Source: Acanthaster planci (taxonomy: Eukaryota > Echinodermata > Asteroidea > Valvatida > Acanthasteridae). From it: DNA of 64,000 nucleotides. The DNA lies in assembly GCF_001949145.1 (NCBI RefSeq), contig NW_019091404.1, positions 3,253,502 to 3,317,501 of the forward strand. Direction: 5' to 3'. Positions 28,676 to 39,619 of the stretch are shown in pieces. Position numbers and translations under genes: made by a program. Under the pieces are notes generated by a model. The model was not told the origin of the DNA and ran no database searches. It was given only the letters and a program-made list of their open reading frames with translations. How positions within the stretch are numbered: position 1 is the first letter of the stretch; the number at the start of each line of letters is the position of its first letter.

Positions 28676-31403
28676 GAATTCAGGACACGTACGCGTCTTG
28701 AAGAAGAGCATGTTTTCAACGAGACAGATCTGATACATGTACCTGTATAAAATTCGACAACCTGGATGATCGTAAGATATGCTGACATAACCGTCATGCA
28801 ATCTATGTAGTTTATTGCGAAGTTGTAATGTATAATTGTTAAGCGCCAAAATTAATGAAATCAGCTGAAATAATCAATATGTAACTAGCCTTCTTTCTGT
28901 GTATTGTTTTTAAAACCTCCATATTGTGAGGCGCAAATACATTAATTTACAGAGAATGACGCCTTTATATAAAAAAGTTGCCAGTTTTAATTAAATGGGT
29001 TTCAAGGATTTGTCATGTATAAAGATGTTGAGTTTATATACATGTATGACTGCTTCCTGTGCAGAAAAAAAAAGTGTAAACCAATGAAACAAAATACATG
29101 TAGCGGAATAGGGATATCAATTGTACACTTTCATCGGCAGAGGGCGCACCAGCATAAAGATGAAGTTTCTTATGACAAACGTGAAAGCACGACGGAGACT
29201 GCAACAAGTCTGATTTATTACCACAAGGTAAATTGTCAAGGGCCAAATTAATTGTCTTTCTCTTCAAAAGGTCGACTCGTTACATATTAAGACCCAAGAA
29301 TTACCCCTTTGGTTTTTTAACATGACATTTATTTCACATCTCAAGTTTATAACTTTAAAATGACACCCATACTTTTTAACTTGGACTTAGATATTTCAAA
29401 AGTAACAGTACGGACATTTGTGCCACCATTTTAATTTTTCTCACACGTTTTGGAATACAAAGCAATTTTAAGTTATAAACCTTAGATATAGAGGGTTCTC
29501 CATAATCTGTCATGTAAACTTCAGAAGTTCTAAATCTCAGCTTGTATGAAAAAAACAACAAAAAATGAAAAAATGAAAGAAGACGATTTGGGATTAACCT
29601 GACACTTTCATATAATCTCCTTCAGAATATATTAACAAATATACAGATAAATAACGCATCTAACACATAATTGTGTGTATCGTAGGAAATAAGTAACAAA
29701 CTTGGCAAATGTAAGGCATCTACATGTACACTGTATATGATATGCTAAGATTGGATAGTTGAAATTTTGCACTTGACAAGGAACACAGAAAGCAGCAAAT
29801 ATATACAAAAGACACCAAACGATCTTAGTAGGATTTCTTGTTCGAATATCTAAACTTAGTTTGATCACTGAAGAAGTCTGCTGATTTTATAACGTACTAA
29901 TTGCCACTGCATGCATTGAATACAAGGTCAACGAACTCCCAAGAACTTACATGAAAACTTATTCTGCTGTGTGTTTAAGAACAGCTGATGAAACAAAAGG
30001 GAATATGTTTTTTATAATACACTGTACTTAAATATTTGGAGGTTTTACCAAAAGATACGAGCATACTTGAGTACAAAACAAAATTGTACTTACTTGTACA
30101 TGTATTATTTTAAATATCTAGGAATGATAACAGGAAACATTTGAAACATCAACATGTACATGCAGCTTCTACAACAGGTGTAATTATGCAAATCCTTTCC
30201 TAACAAAGTCATTATGAAATACTCATTGATACATTTTAAGGATGATCTGTTTGAGGAACAAGCATTTATGTAGCTGCTACAGGTGTAACACTCTATGCAT
30301 AATTATTAACAAACATGCCTTTTTATTAAACTCTACAATGTAGACATTAACTTGATTCCATTAACAGCTTTAATCAATTAGGATATTTCCTGATGCTTGC
30401 TGTAATCAAACACTTTATTCCTTTCATTCACCCTGTGATACCTCTTTTCTTCTGCCTACATGTATCTCAGCCAAAATGTTGTGATATAAAAGAGAATACA
30501 CACATGCCAACCCTGGCTTCTTTCCTATGTATAGATTGCCTAAGATGGCAGTCACTGGTTTGATTTGTAATCCAAGGACTGTCTCAAATTGTATGTACTC
30601 AAGAGTGTAAAAGTTACAAAAAAGTATAAATTAAATTTGCATACATGGTTCACAAGCTTAACCTTTCTGAATCCTATTTTCAGCTTTTCTAATAAAAACA
30701 TTGTATTTTGGGCAGTGCAAATTTGTTGATCTGTCGTACCACCTGTTTCAGTTCTGTCTATACATGTAGGTAGTTTTGTATCTCATAATTTGAGGACATA
30801 ACCTGCTTGCAACTCACATTTACATGTACATGAACATAACATGTTTACACGAGATATTCCTTGAATGGGTATTATGAATGGCTAATAAATATTCATTACT
30901 CAGACACAAATTAAAAAAGTTTGAGTCTTTGTGAATGTCAGTGACTCAGATGAATGGCAATTGTTGGTTTCCAACTGTTTGCAGTCAGTTGATAACCCAG
31001 TGGTTATGAACAAATTTCAGGGAAAAAAATGTGGACACGCGATCTGAAAATCACGTCTGAGTAGAATGGACTTTGAAAACCAAGCTTTTTGAAAGCTAAG
31101 TGTGAATTTTTCTCCACGGAATACATTATTCACAAGTGCATGTAGACAAAACGTTGTGAAAATAGAGTGCCTCACACTGCAGAAGTTACTTCTTAATTTT
31201 TTTAACACTTAGTTAGTTTTAAACTACACATTAGCTCACCTTTCACTGGAATTCCAATATTCTGTCAAAATAAGAAAATAACCTGTACAATATCCTCAAG
31301 ACTGAAAGGTTACCACTTACAGGAATTGCGAAGTCAAGACAACGTCTACATGGTAATACATTTCAAATAAATTCATTTTTTTTAAAAGGAAAACCTGGGC
31401 TCC
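28676..31403. other. convergent intergenic region, Ig locus 10 to TPRG1L
   Basis: AT-rich 2.7 kb between the stops of two convergent genes, so both 3' UTRs should lie here. A possible minus-strand polyA signal (TTTATT) occurs near 30414. Short ACATGTAC clusters occur at about 30100 and 30820. No ORF is supported. Confidence 0.5.
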
Positions 31404-31607
31404 TTAGAAGCTGACTCCACCTCTCTCTCGGTAGAAGCCAAGACGGCTCTGATTATGAACGGTAGAAGCCAGCCCCAGCATCACGTCGCACTCGATAGGA
31501 GCATCCACGATGGTGACCGGACTGGAGGATACATTGTTGAGTGCCTGATTCTGCTTGATACGCCAGTTGTTGATAGCCTGGATGTAAGCATTCTTGAAGG
31601 GATCAAT
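31404..31607 (-). CDS. TPRG1L: TPRG1L exon 5
   Basis: Acceptor TTTCATTCCAG, then IDPFKNAYIQAINNW to LGFYRERGGVSF and TAG. 68 codons including the stop. Confidence 0.92.
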   Translation of the reverse strand: MDPFKNAYIQAINNWRIKQNQALNNVSSSPVTIVDAPIECDVMLGLASTVHNQSRLGFYRERGGVSF

Positions 31608-34600
31608 CTGGAATGAAAGAAGCACACCTTGTGAACTGAACATCATCAACTCCAGGGGGAAATCAGAGCTGCAACTTGAATATCATGATACATGACTCAC
31701 TCCCACCCAAAACAACACCCTGGGGGACTTTGGGACACTGATGGAAACAGACATACCAGTCCTTTTTCAAGGTACAGTGCGCCTGCTCGGAACAATGCAG
31801 GCATGCTCGGAACTGGTGAAAGGACCATATGTTTGCCGCCCTCAAACATAATAAAGTCTTCCCTTCATACTTCCTAAATATTTTACATGTTGTAAATGTG
31901 TCTAAGAGTCAACTACACTGAGGAGTACCCAGTGCTGTTCCAAGACCATTTCTGGCCAAATCCTGGAGCCACATTGTCTAAGCTTTAAGTGTCTCGCCAC
32001 ATTCAAATGGATGACAAGCCATTATTAGCCAAAAAAGCCTGAACAATGGCATTAATGGCATGAGGGAGATATGAACCCTGGACCATCCTAGCCAACTTCC
32101 AACCCCAATCCTACCTGGTAGGTCTCAGTTTCAAGAGTCCCACTGCGCTCTAAGGGATGACTTGTCAGCCTCAGCCAAAGAACCTTGACCAATGCCATGA
32201 GGATGATCTGAACCCTGGACCATCCTAACCAACTTCCAACCCCAATCCTACCTGGTAGGTCTCAGCTTCACGAGTCCTACTGTGCTCTAAGGGATGACTT
32301 GTCAGCAACAGCCAAAGAACCTTAACCAATGCCATAAGGTAAATATGAACCCTAGACCATCACAAATGACTTCCAAAACCCCAAGCCTACCTGGTAGGTC
32401 TCAGCTTCACGAGTGCCACTGTGCTCCAAGGGATGACTCGTCAGCGTCAGCCAGGGAATGGTTGAACAAAATGGATTCCAGCGTTCCATGAATGTTGGCT
32501 GGCGGCCGTGGCTCCAGATGATGCGTAAACCAGTGCCATCCCTAGGGCTAAGCAAGAAAACAAATCAAATGGATTATTAACTAAAAGTCTTCACCCTAGA
32601 AAGAGCAAGATTCTTTAGGACCATTCTATGGCCAGAGGGTCTGAGGAAGATTGTGCCCCCCCAAACTCAACTGTCTCACACCTGATCTTTAACTTAGTAC
32701 ATTTGTAAAGACTCTCTTTGTCAGGACAAATGTGAAGTTTTTAACTCACTTATAAATGGTTTTGTTTCAGCAGTCATTTGAAGTTCAAGGTCACATGCGT
32801 GTCTCCCCTCTTGCATCGAGCATGTCAGTGGAAAAACTGTATGTGTACATATTTGGCTGACTTTTTCGGGAAAAGTGGATGCTGCATGAGAACAGTGTGA
32901 CTGACTTTCACAAAATTGGTGTCAAAAAATGATTTTTAGACATTACTGAAAAAACTTTTGAGGGCTTAGTACATGAAAAAATGCACCACAATGATACCGG
33001 AAAATTGTTGAGGGTTAAATGAATGGAAATGTACAGCAATTATATATACACAGCAAAAATCAACAGGGAACCTGTGACAGTGTTTACAGAATGCATGATG
33101 TTTTGATTGGTAACTTGGCTAAGCCTAAATATCTAATGTTGTACACACACTTACCTGACCAAAGACTTTTGTGGGTAGGAAAAGACCCCTATCTGCAATG
33201 CATCGACAGCGATATGGTTGATGCGTTGGAACTGTCGGACTGCACCAGCAACAAAGTCATACTTGACCAACAAGAGACTGTTGGAGGTCACAATGATAAG
33301 GCGTTCCTTCTCGTTATCCCAATGGTCAATTCTGCAGAAAGAGTATCGACAGATCAGTAAGAAGGAAAACAAAATCATCACGTGAAATATTAGACCTACC
33401 ATGCCTACAGTCCTCAATCTTTAAGCTGTTGGAGGATTAACCCTAACCTTCTCCAACCACACAGAATTAAACTGTAGTAAAGTGTTTAATTCTGTGGGGA
33501 TAGGTCTGGTAGGCCCATAACAGCTGGCTTTTGCATTGGGTTTGGCATACCTCAGAAAAACAAAGTCCAACAGCCTGTGTGCACCAAGTCCCATATGGGT
33601 GTTTAACTTTGTGTGAATGGGGAAGGTTAGGGCCAGCAACCCTTGGGGGGTTAGGGTTAAAAGACTTATTGGTTAGTATCTGTCGTCATTTAATGTGATC
33701 CACTATGATATTGCAGAACCACGCTGAAGATTTGAATACAATGTTCAATGTCTAAGCCATTATTTGGAAGAGATACTACATGTAATAAACACATGGACAC
33801 TACAAATTAACAACTTTCATTGTTTTTAATGTCAACAGCTCTCTGCGGACAAAATGTTTAGCATGGATCACTCTAGAGTAAGAATATTTACAGTCATGAC
33901 AGTGGGGGGAAAGGAATTTTTAATGATTGACATTTCCGTCTGTACATGTACATGTACTTCAACCAGGTTCTGGAATGGTGTGCTACATGTACATGTAAAT
34001 TCCAGCAACATGCTGGGGCCAATTTCATAGTACTGCTGAAGCAAAAAGTTTGTCAATCAATTTGTATATGGAACATTTTGAAGGGCATCAAGCCCAAGAC
34101 TAAAGGACTCAAAGCAACTGCCTCCGATACTTCGCTGAAGTTCCTGCCCGATAGGTTTAACCCTAACACTCCTCAATCCTTCACCTGTTGGAGGACTGAG
34201 GAGTGTTGGGTTTAATAATGGTCTTAGTTTTCAATCTCTAGAAATCCTGAACTCACTCTGTCAGTAGCCACACACCATGAACCTCTCCATCCATATCATC
34301 TTTGATAGTTGCCTTCTTACACTCAAGAACGGCTGATTCAAGACGTCCCATCTACCAGTAGAACAAAACAAATTAATTCTCTACTCAGATATGGCTGACA
34401 AATAAAAAAAAAATTTAAAAGAAAAAGCAATCGGTACTACGGTAACACAGCTGAAACTTTATCTATATATTGCAAATGACCATCTGCAAAGTACAGGTTT
34501 TCTTACATGTACGAATACACAGGTACAAGAAACGATACACCTTTTACATAAACAGCACTAAGTTATTTTAGCGCTTGACTTTCGAGTGTAATTCATGACA

Positions 34601-37600
34601 CTAAATCTGATGGTGTAACAGTGACTAATAAATTGGTAATTTATCCTTCTCTCTGACTAGCATTTTAATGAACATGAGTATCAGTTGCATCTATCTGACA
34701 GGCCACATCTGATAATCATTGCTATCATTGCACAAGATTATTGTGCGTTCAAATGCCAATCCTCATACACATGCTCAACATAAAAGCTGCATTACCCTAG
34801 AGTATGTCCTGCTTGCAAAATAATGTACACGTACCGGTAAATGAAAGCCTATCATATCATTTTTAAGTGCATCTACATGTACAGGTGTATATCATTTTAA
34901 ATACATGTACACACAAATACATGTACATGTAGTGAAATGTATACACTGTCCGTAATGTACATGTACATTGTACATGTATCACATGATGTAGGAACTACAA
35001 GTACGTTTTAACAATACAAAATTTTATTTGTGAAGCTGGAACAGTGCTGGTACAAATAAACAGGTACCTGTACGCGTGTGTGCATGTCCATGTACCAGTG
35101 CTTTCCCTACTACCCTACTATCAGTTTAAGCGTACCGGTAGGTATTGAGGGGGGTCAACTACGTATAAATAATAGAATGTATTCTGTGATTTAAGCAGTT
35201 GAGTTTACAGGTGCATGGGACAAACTCTGGTACCATACTCAATACTACGATATGTATGATAAATCTCATCTGCTCTGCAGAATTTTAAGAAATACATGTA
35301 AAACTGTGCTAAATTTCTCGGAATAGACTGAAGACTATACATTTCAATGACTCAAGACAGGATAATGCATGCGTAATTTGGAAACGACTTCTTTTCAAAA
35401 GAAAAAATAATTTGAATGAAATTTAAGGATACTCTTTTCTTGAACAAATCATGAAATATTCAGTGCTGATCTTTTGGCCTCAGAGCTTTGTTTTTTAGAG
35501 ATTTGCTGGCACAATGCCGTATATACATGTATGGTATAGTACATGTAGTTAACCCTAACCCTCCTCAATCCTCAATGTTGGAGGACTGAGGAGTGTTAGG
35601 GTTAATATTGAACAACATAAAATAAATGAAACTGGTATTGATATGCTGTACAAAGTAAATCTGCTCTTTGTCTGTGGCAGAACTGCAGATGAACCTAATG
35701 AACTCCGCCATGGGAGGTGATTTCAGTGATTCAATCAATTAATATGCAAATGATGTTTATTGTCCAGTAACCTTGTAAAGACCATGGAACAGTGTCAATA
35801 TAAGGTCAATATATGAGGGCCAGGTGCATATTGTACATACATGTACATGTACATGGTGTTGTCATTATGTACAGCACACTAATACTGCCTATACAAGCAC
35901 AGCACCATGCTATTACCTGACAGCAATACATGTCCATGTAAAATGTACCCTTCATGTAAGTCAACACGAAATCTCTGTCACCTTCATGAACAATACAGTA
36001 CATGTATATATGTACATGTACATTCCTGTGGCTATAATGCATGGCAGGAACTTCATGGATGCATCGAAGGCAACTGCCTTGATGCCTCTGGGCTTTGCCT
36101 CAATGCCCATTGAAATGTCCCCACAGACAGGTTGATTTTAGAAATATGTAGTTCCATGTGCAGATGCCAGTAATTATTCCCTACAGTGACCTACAGTATT
36201 AGCCGTCAACAAGCAAATGTGTCCAGGAAAGTTCAATTTACGAGGGAAAATACCAAGTTGTTTACTTAGAAAACACATAGAATTTTTTAGACTAGTCTCT
36301 TGGGTTTGTGCACAGAGTGTCAGAGTGCACACTCTTTCCTGATTTTCAAACACAAGTGCCCTTTGCAAATGAGAAATTGTCTTGTCAACAACAAAGTTCC
36401 TGCCCTGATAATGGACAGAAATGTTGACATGTAAAACACAGTGTGCCCGGTACAGTAACACAGAGGTACATGTACCTATACACTAGTTTTTATTCACACC
36501 ATCAGGACCATGGTGCAACAGGTGTAATGCTCATGGATGCTGGGTAACTGCTGTTTGGTCAAGCGTGACTTAACAACTCACATGATTATGACCCTGCCCA
36601 GCAGGTGGATTGCTGCATTTGTAATGAGATGTACATGTAGGGGTGGCTAACCAGGTTATATAGCATTGACCATGACAAGACAGACCGATGGTACTTCAAC
36701 AATGGTATCATGTGACCATGACAATGGCATTCAATATAAAAGTATGTTCTTGAAAACAGTGTAGTAATTTTTAAGGCAGAAAATTTGTTGGATATTGAAT
36801 TCCAACAGATTGTTCATGAGTCACCATGTGGCTCAAACAAAAAAATTGCCCGGCCGTGGAAATTCAAATAGTGGGTGGGGGGCGGGGGAGATTGCTAGAC
36901 ACCAACTTAATATGATATTGACATGATTTAGCAGATAATCTCATGCAATTGTACTCAATTGTGATAAATATTACAAGCATATTATGAAGCTAAATACCAC
37001 TTAAAACATAACATCTCACCCCTTCCACATTTTTCTGCTTAATTTTTTGATCTGAAGTCAGAGCTTTGAAAAAAATGGTTGGCCCTACTTTTTACTAAAA
37101 TATTTTACAAATCTATAGTCTGTATATGCAGGTTTACATGTGGATGCAAATTCTTTTTTAACCCTTAGTAGGCCTACCCCTTCGTCTTCGAAGACAATTA
37201 TATTTTAATACAGTAAACACATAAAACCAAATTTCATAAAAAGAATTTCATACATGGACAACACTAGTTTTCCCTTATAAAAACCATCAGAAAGTGATGT
37301 CCTAGAAAGCGACATTTGGCTAAGAATATTACTTAGCATTTACGGGAAGAGTTCCATATGGACACCAGTATGTAATTATCCCCTACAGTCATCTATTATT
37401 AGCAGCCAGAAAGCAAAATCATGTCCAGAAAAGTTCAACAAGTTCAGGAAGGAAAAAAACAAGTCGTTTTGGCCGACTTACACATGTTAGAAAACACAGT
37501 TTTTCCGACCAGTATCATATGGCTTGGGCACAAGGTTTCCAGTGGCGTCCGATGTGCAACTCTTTCCGCATTACAGTTAGAAAACACCTAGGCCTATGCG

Positions 37601-38016
37601 TGCTACATAACATGGAATAATGTAGTTTTTTCAGACAAGTCCCATGGGCCAGAGATAGATTGGCACTGGGTCTCAAGTGTTGTCCGTATATGGAACCCAT
37701 TCCCCAAATTTTAACAAGTAAACATTAACTTAATTTACAATTGTTAACATGAGCATACCTTTGAAGCATAGAATCCATCCTGCACCACGGGAGAAAGAGG
37801 CGCGCTCTTCGGTCGACCTCGAACAAAATTTGCGTTGTTGACGTTGTTCAATGGCAGCGAAGTAGGCGCGGTAGGTTTGCGTTCGTCGTGCAAAAGATTG
37901 GTTTCAACATTGCTAAGGGATAATGTTCCACCCTGGAATGACACGTCGGGTACTGAACCATCGTCCAAATTATCTTCTATGTTGGTATTGCCATTCGGTT
38001 CCTGTTTATCCGTCAT
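31404..38016 (-). CDS. TPRG1L: TPRG1L-like protein (five spliced exons)
   Basis: Homologue of tumour protein p63-regulated gene 1-like (also called MOVER/FAM79A), which in vertebrates is a synaptic-vesicle-associated presynaptic protein. The join is 38016-37759, 34351-34257, 33331-33155, 32547-32391 and 31607-31404, giving 296 residues; human is 272 as I recall it. Recognition rests on GVWLLTE, IDHWDNEKERL, VKYDF, MERWNPF and the C-terminal block ending LGFYRERGGVSF, all collinear with the human protein. All four introns have GT/AG ends and keep frame. The N-terminal 86 residues (exon 1) are low-complexity and specific to this lineage. It is divergent from CDK11 with about 1.6 kb between coding starts. 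The intron before the last exon holds two extra copies of the exon-4 end. Confidence 0.92.
32040..32400 (-). repeat. tandem copies of exon-4 end and splice donor
   Basis: The motif CCTGGTAGGT (reverse of ACCTACCAGG, the exon-4 donor) occurs at 32390, 32251 and 32114, spaced 139 and 137 bp. In each copy the minus-strand frame stays open for about 20 codons (TSHPLE then ETYQ) before the donor. A weaker, older fourth unit may lie at 31990-32100. See the finding on exon creation. Confidence 0.85.
32391..32547 (-). CDS. TPRG1L: TPRG1L exon 4
   Basis: Acceptor TTGCTTAG, then RDGTGLRIIWSH, MERWNPF and TSHPLEHSGTREAETYQ before donor GTAGGC. Ends phase 0. Its last 60-70 bases and donor are copied twice more in the following intron. 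Confidence 0.9.
33155..33331 (-). CDS. TPRG1L: TPRG1L exon 3
   Basis: Acceptor TTCTGCAG, then IDHWDNEKERL, LLLVKYDF and FSYPQKSLV. Ends AG before donor GTAAGT. The best conserved part of the protein. Confidence 0.93.
33437..33660. repeat. foldback element with TTAACCCTAACC ends
   Basis: Begins TTAACCCTAACC and ends GGTTAGGGTTAA, a perfect 12-bp terminal inverted repeat. Longer arms (CTTCTCCAACCACAC against its near-reverse ending at 33632) lie inside. 224 bp, non-coding, in a TPRG1L intron. Family members at 34156, 35549 and 63141. Confidence 0.7.
34156..34215. repeat. short foldback, TTAACCCTAAC family
   Basis: TTTAACCCTAACACTCCTCA at one end, GAGGAGTGTTGGGTTTAA at the other; about 60 bp folding into one hairpin. 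Confidence 0.7.
34257..34351 (-). CDS. TPRG1L: TPRG1L exon 2
   Basis: Acceptor TTCTACTGGTAG, then MGRLESAVLECKK to GVWLLTE with the last codon split (GA|A). Donor GTGAGT. Confidence 0.9.
34870..36020. repeat. ATGTAC palindromic simple-repeat clusters
   Basis: Short runs of ACATGTACATGTAC recur in TPRG1L intron 1, for example near 34885-34980, 35838-35855 and 36000-36020. Each run is self-complementary. Similar runs occur at 33943, 39170 and 62898. Confidence 0.7.
35549..35605. repeat. short foldback, TTAACCCTAAC family
   Basis: TTAACCCTAACCCTCCTCA faces GAGGAGTGTTAGGGTTAA over a small loop; 57 bp. It is closely related to 34156-34215. Confidence 0.75.
37759..38016 (-). CDS. TPRG1L: TPRG1L exon 1
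   Basis: 86 codons from MTDKQEPNGN to FYASK, then donor GTATGC. Phase 0. Polar and disordered-looking, with no vertebrate match that I recognise. Confidence 0.85.
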
Positions 38017-39619
38017 TTTTGCAAGGAATTTCGCTTCTTACTTCGAGAGAAGTGGCTTGCTGATGACGATGAAATGATACCGTCTGGTTCCTAGTACACA
38101 TATTTCTGAGCTACATGTCTTACAGATTGAAACGTTTGCATTAAATAGTCAGGTTCATCGACATTATTCCGACGGCTGTTTTATAACAAAATTCATCAAA
38201 GGAAAAGTACTGAAAGAAATAAAAGCGTAAACATACAGGCAGGCCTACCTGGCAGAGAATGTAGTGTTCACACACATTTTTTCAGGTCGCAAAAATTTCA
38301 CCTAGAGTGCAATCATAAAACAGCGACTATTCCTGGAATTTAACGTTAAGAAAACGTTGAGGGCGTCGTCGTTGCTGCAGTTGATCGATGGCTTCTGCAC
38401 GATTTGCACGCGAAGAGGTTCGTTGTTTCCACTTTTTTTTAGAGTACGTTCCCCTTAGTTGGTCTATTTCATTTTATCGGTGTTCTGATGATACACTGAC
38501 ATGACTGATGGGAAGAATTCCATATACGAAGTTCACTGTGTTCACATGCTTAACTCAGTGAAAACTGTGACCTTGATGGTTGATTGCATTGTTCATATTA
38601 TAGTTTGCACATATACATGAAACATGGGGTTCATGGCATTAGCACCCCGTTCCTTTAATAAGGAAACAAAGTCCACTTTCTCAAACTAACTAACATTTTG
38701 ACCAGCCTTAAGGAACTACTACTCAATCTGGATAGCTGTAGTTAAGGTAAATTTTAACGATATTTAAGCAAGAAAACTTAAAATTTTTAACCCGAGTTTG
38801 GCAAAAGACAACCACTCACTCAGTCGAATCACGCCATTTGTTTTCATCCGTTTTGTGTCCTTCCTCCATGGGTTACCTGACTCAGGCTTTTTGGATTTAT
38901 CAAAACAAATCTCCATCCAGGTCAAGGCACCAGACTACATTCGCGTATTTGTCGTTCACAGCTACCTTCAGGGTGGTCATGTACGTTGCCGTTTTACCCA
39001 AACATTTCTCTCAAAACCAAAAGCCCTGTTCTTTTTTTTCTGTTCTGATATGTAAGAGGACATCACCAACAACTTGTCTAGATAAGTTACTTCAAAAAAG
39101 TAGGATTTGTTCTCTTATAATAAGAACAGGGTTCATAGAAGTTCAACTACAGACACATGGCAGACTACATGTACATGTAGGTGTCCCAACCAGAAATACA
39201 ATGTAGAAGCCATTACGGTGGTGGTACAACGTTTGTGGACCAGTGGTACATGCGTGCGCATTACATACATGTACCTCTTCAACCAATACTGTAGGGTGTC
39301 GTGATTTGCCAAATGCACGCATGTGTACAGTATGTCAAGCTGAAGAATGTACGTGTGAGTGTAGTGCCATTGCAGTGTGGTTGCTACCTGCAATTTTGTG
39401 ATACTCCTAGATGTCCGCACTGCCCTATAGCTATCGGTAAATAAAAGCATCGTGATATAGGTTATTTATAGATCATACATGTACTCATAGAGAGATGCAG
39501 TAGATCAGGTCTCTGAAATTGAAAAGGATGTACAAAGTTGCAAGTATAAAACATAACCATATTAAATGAAGTACATTCATCAATGTTATGGTTTATTTTC
39601 CTTCATAATGTGTACACAG
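38017..39619. promoter_or_regulatory. divergent promoter region, TPRG1L / CDK11
   Basis: About 1.6 kb between two head-to-head coding starts. The left 400 bp has more CpG than the surroundings. A candidate CDK11 5' UTR exon ends near 38417 (GAAGAG then GTTCGT), and an acceptor (TGTGTACACAG) lies at 39619. Transcription start sites are not visible from sequence. Confidence 0.55.

Noticed and set aside
34870-36020. CRISPR-like array from regularly occurring ACATGTAC words
   Set aside because: The words are irregularly spaced, palindromic simple repeats in an animal intron, without constant spacers.
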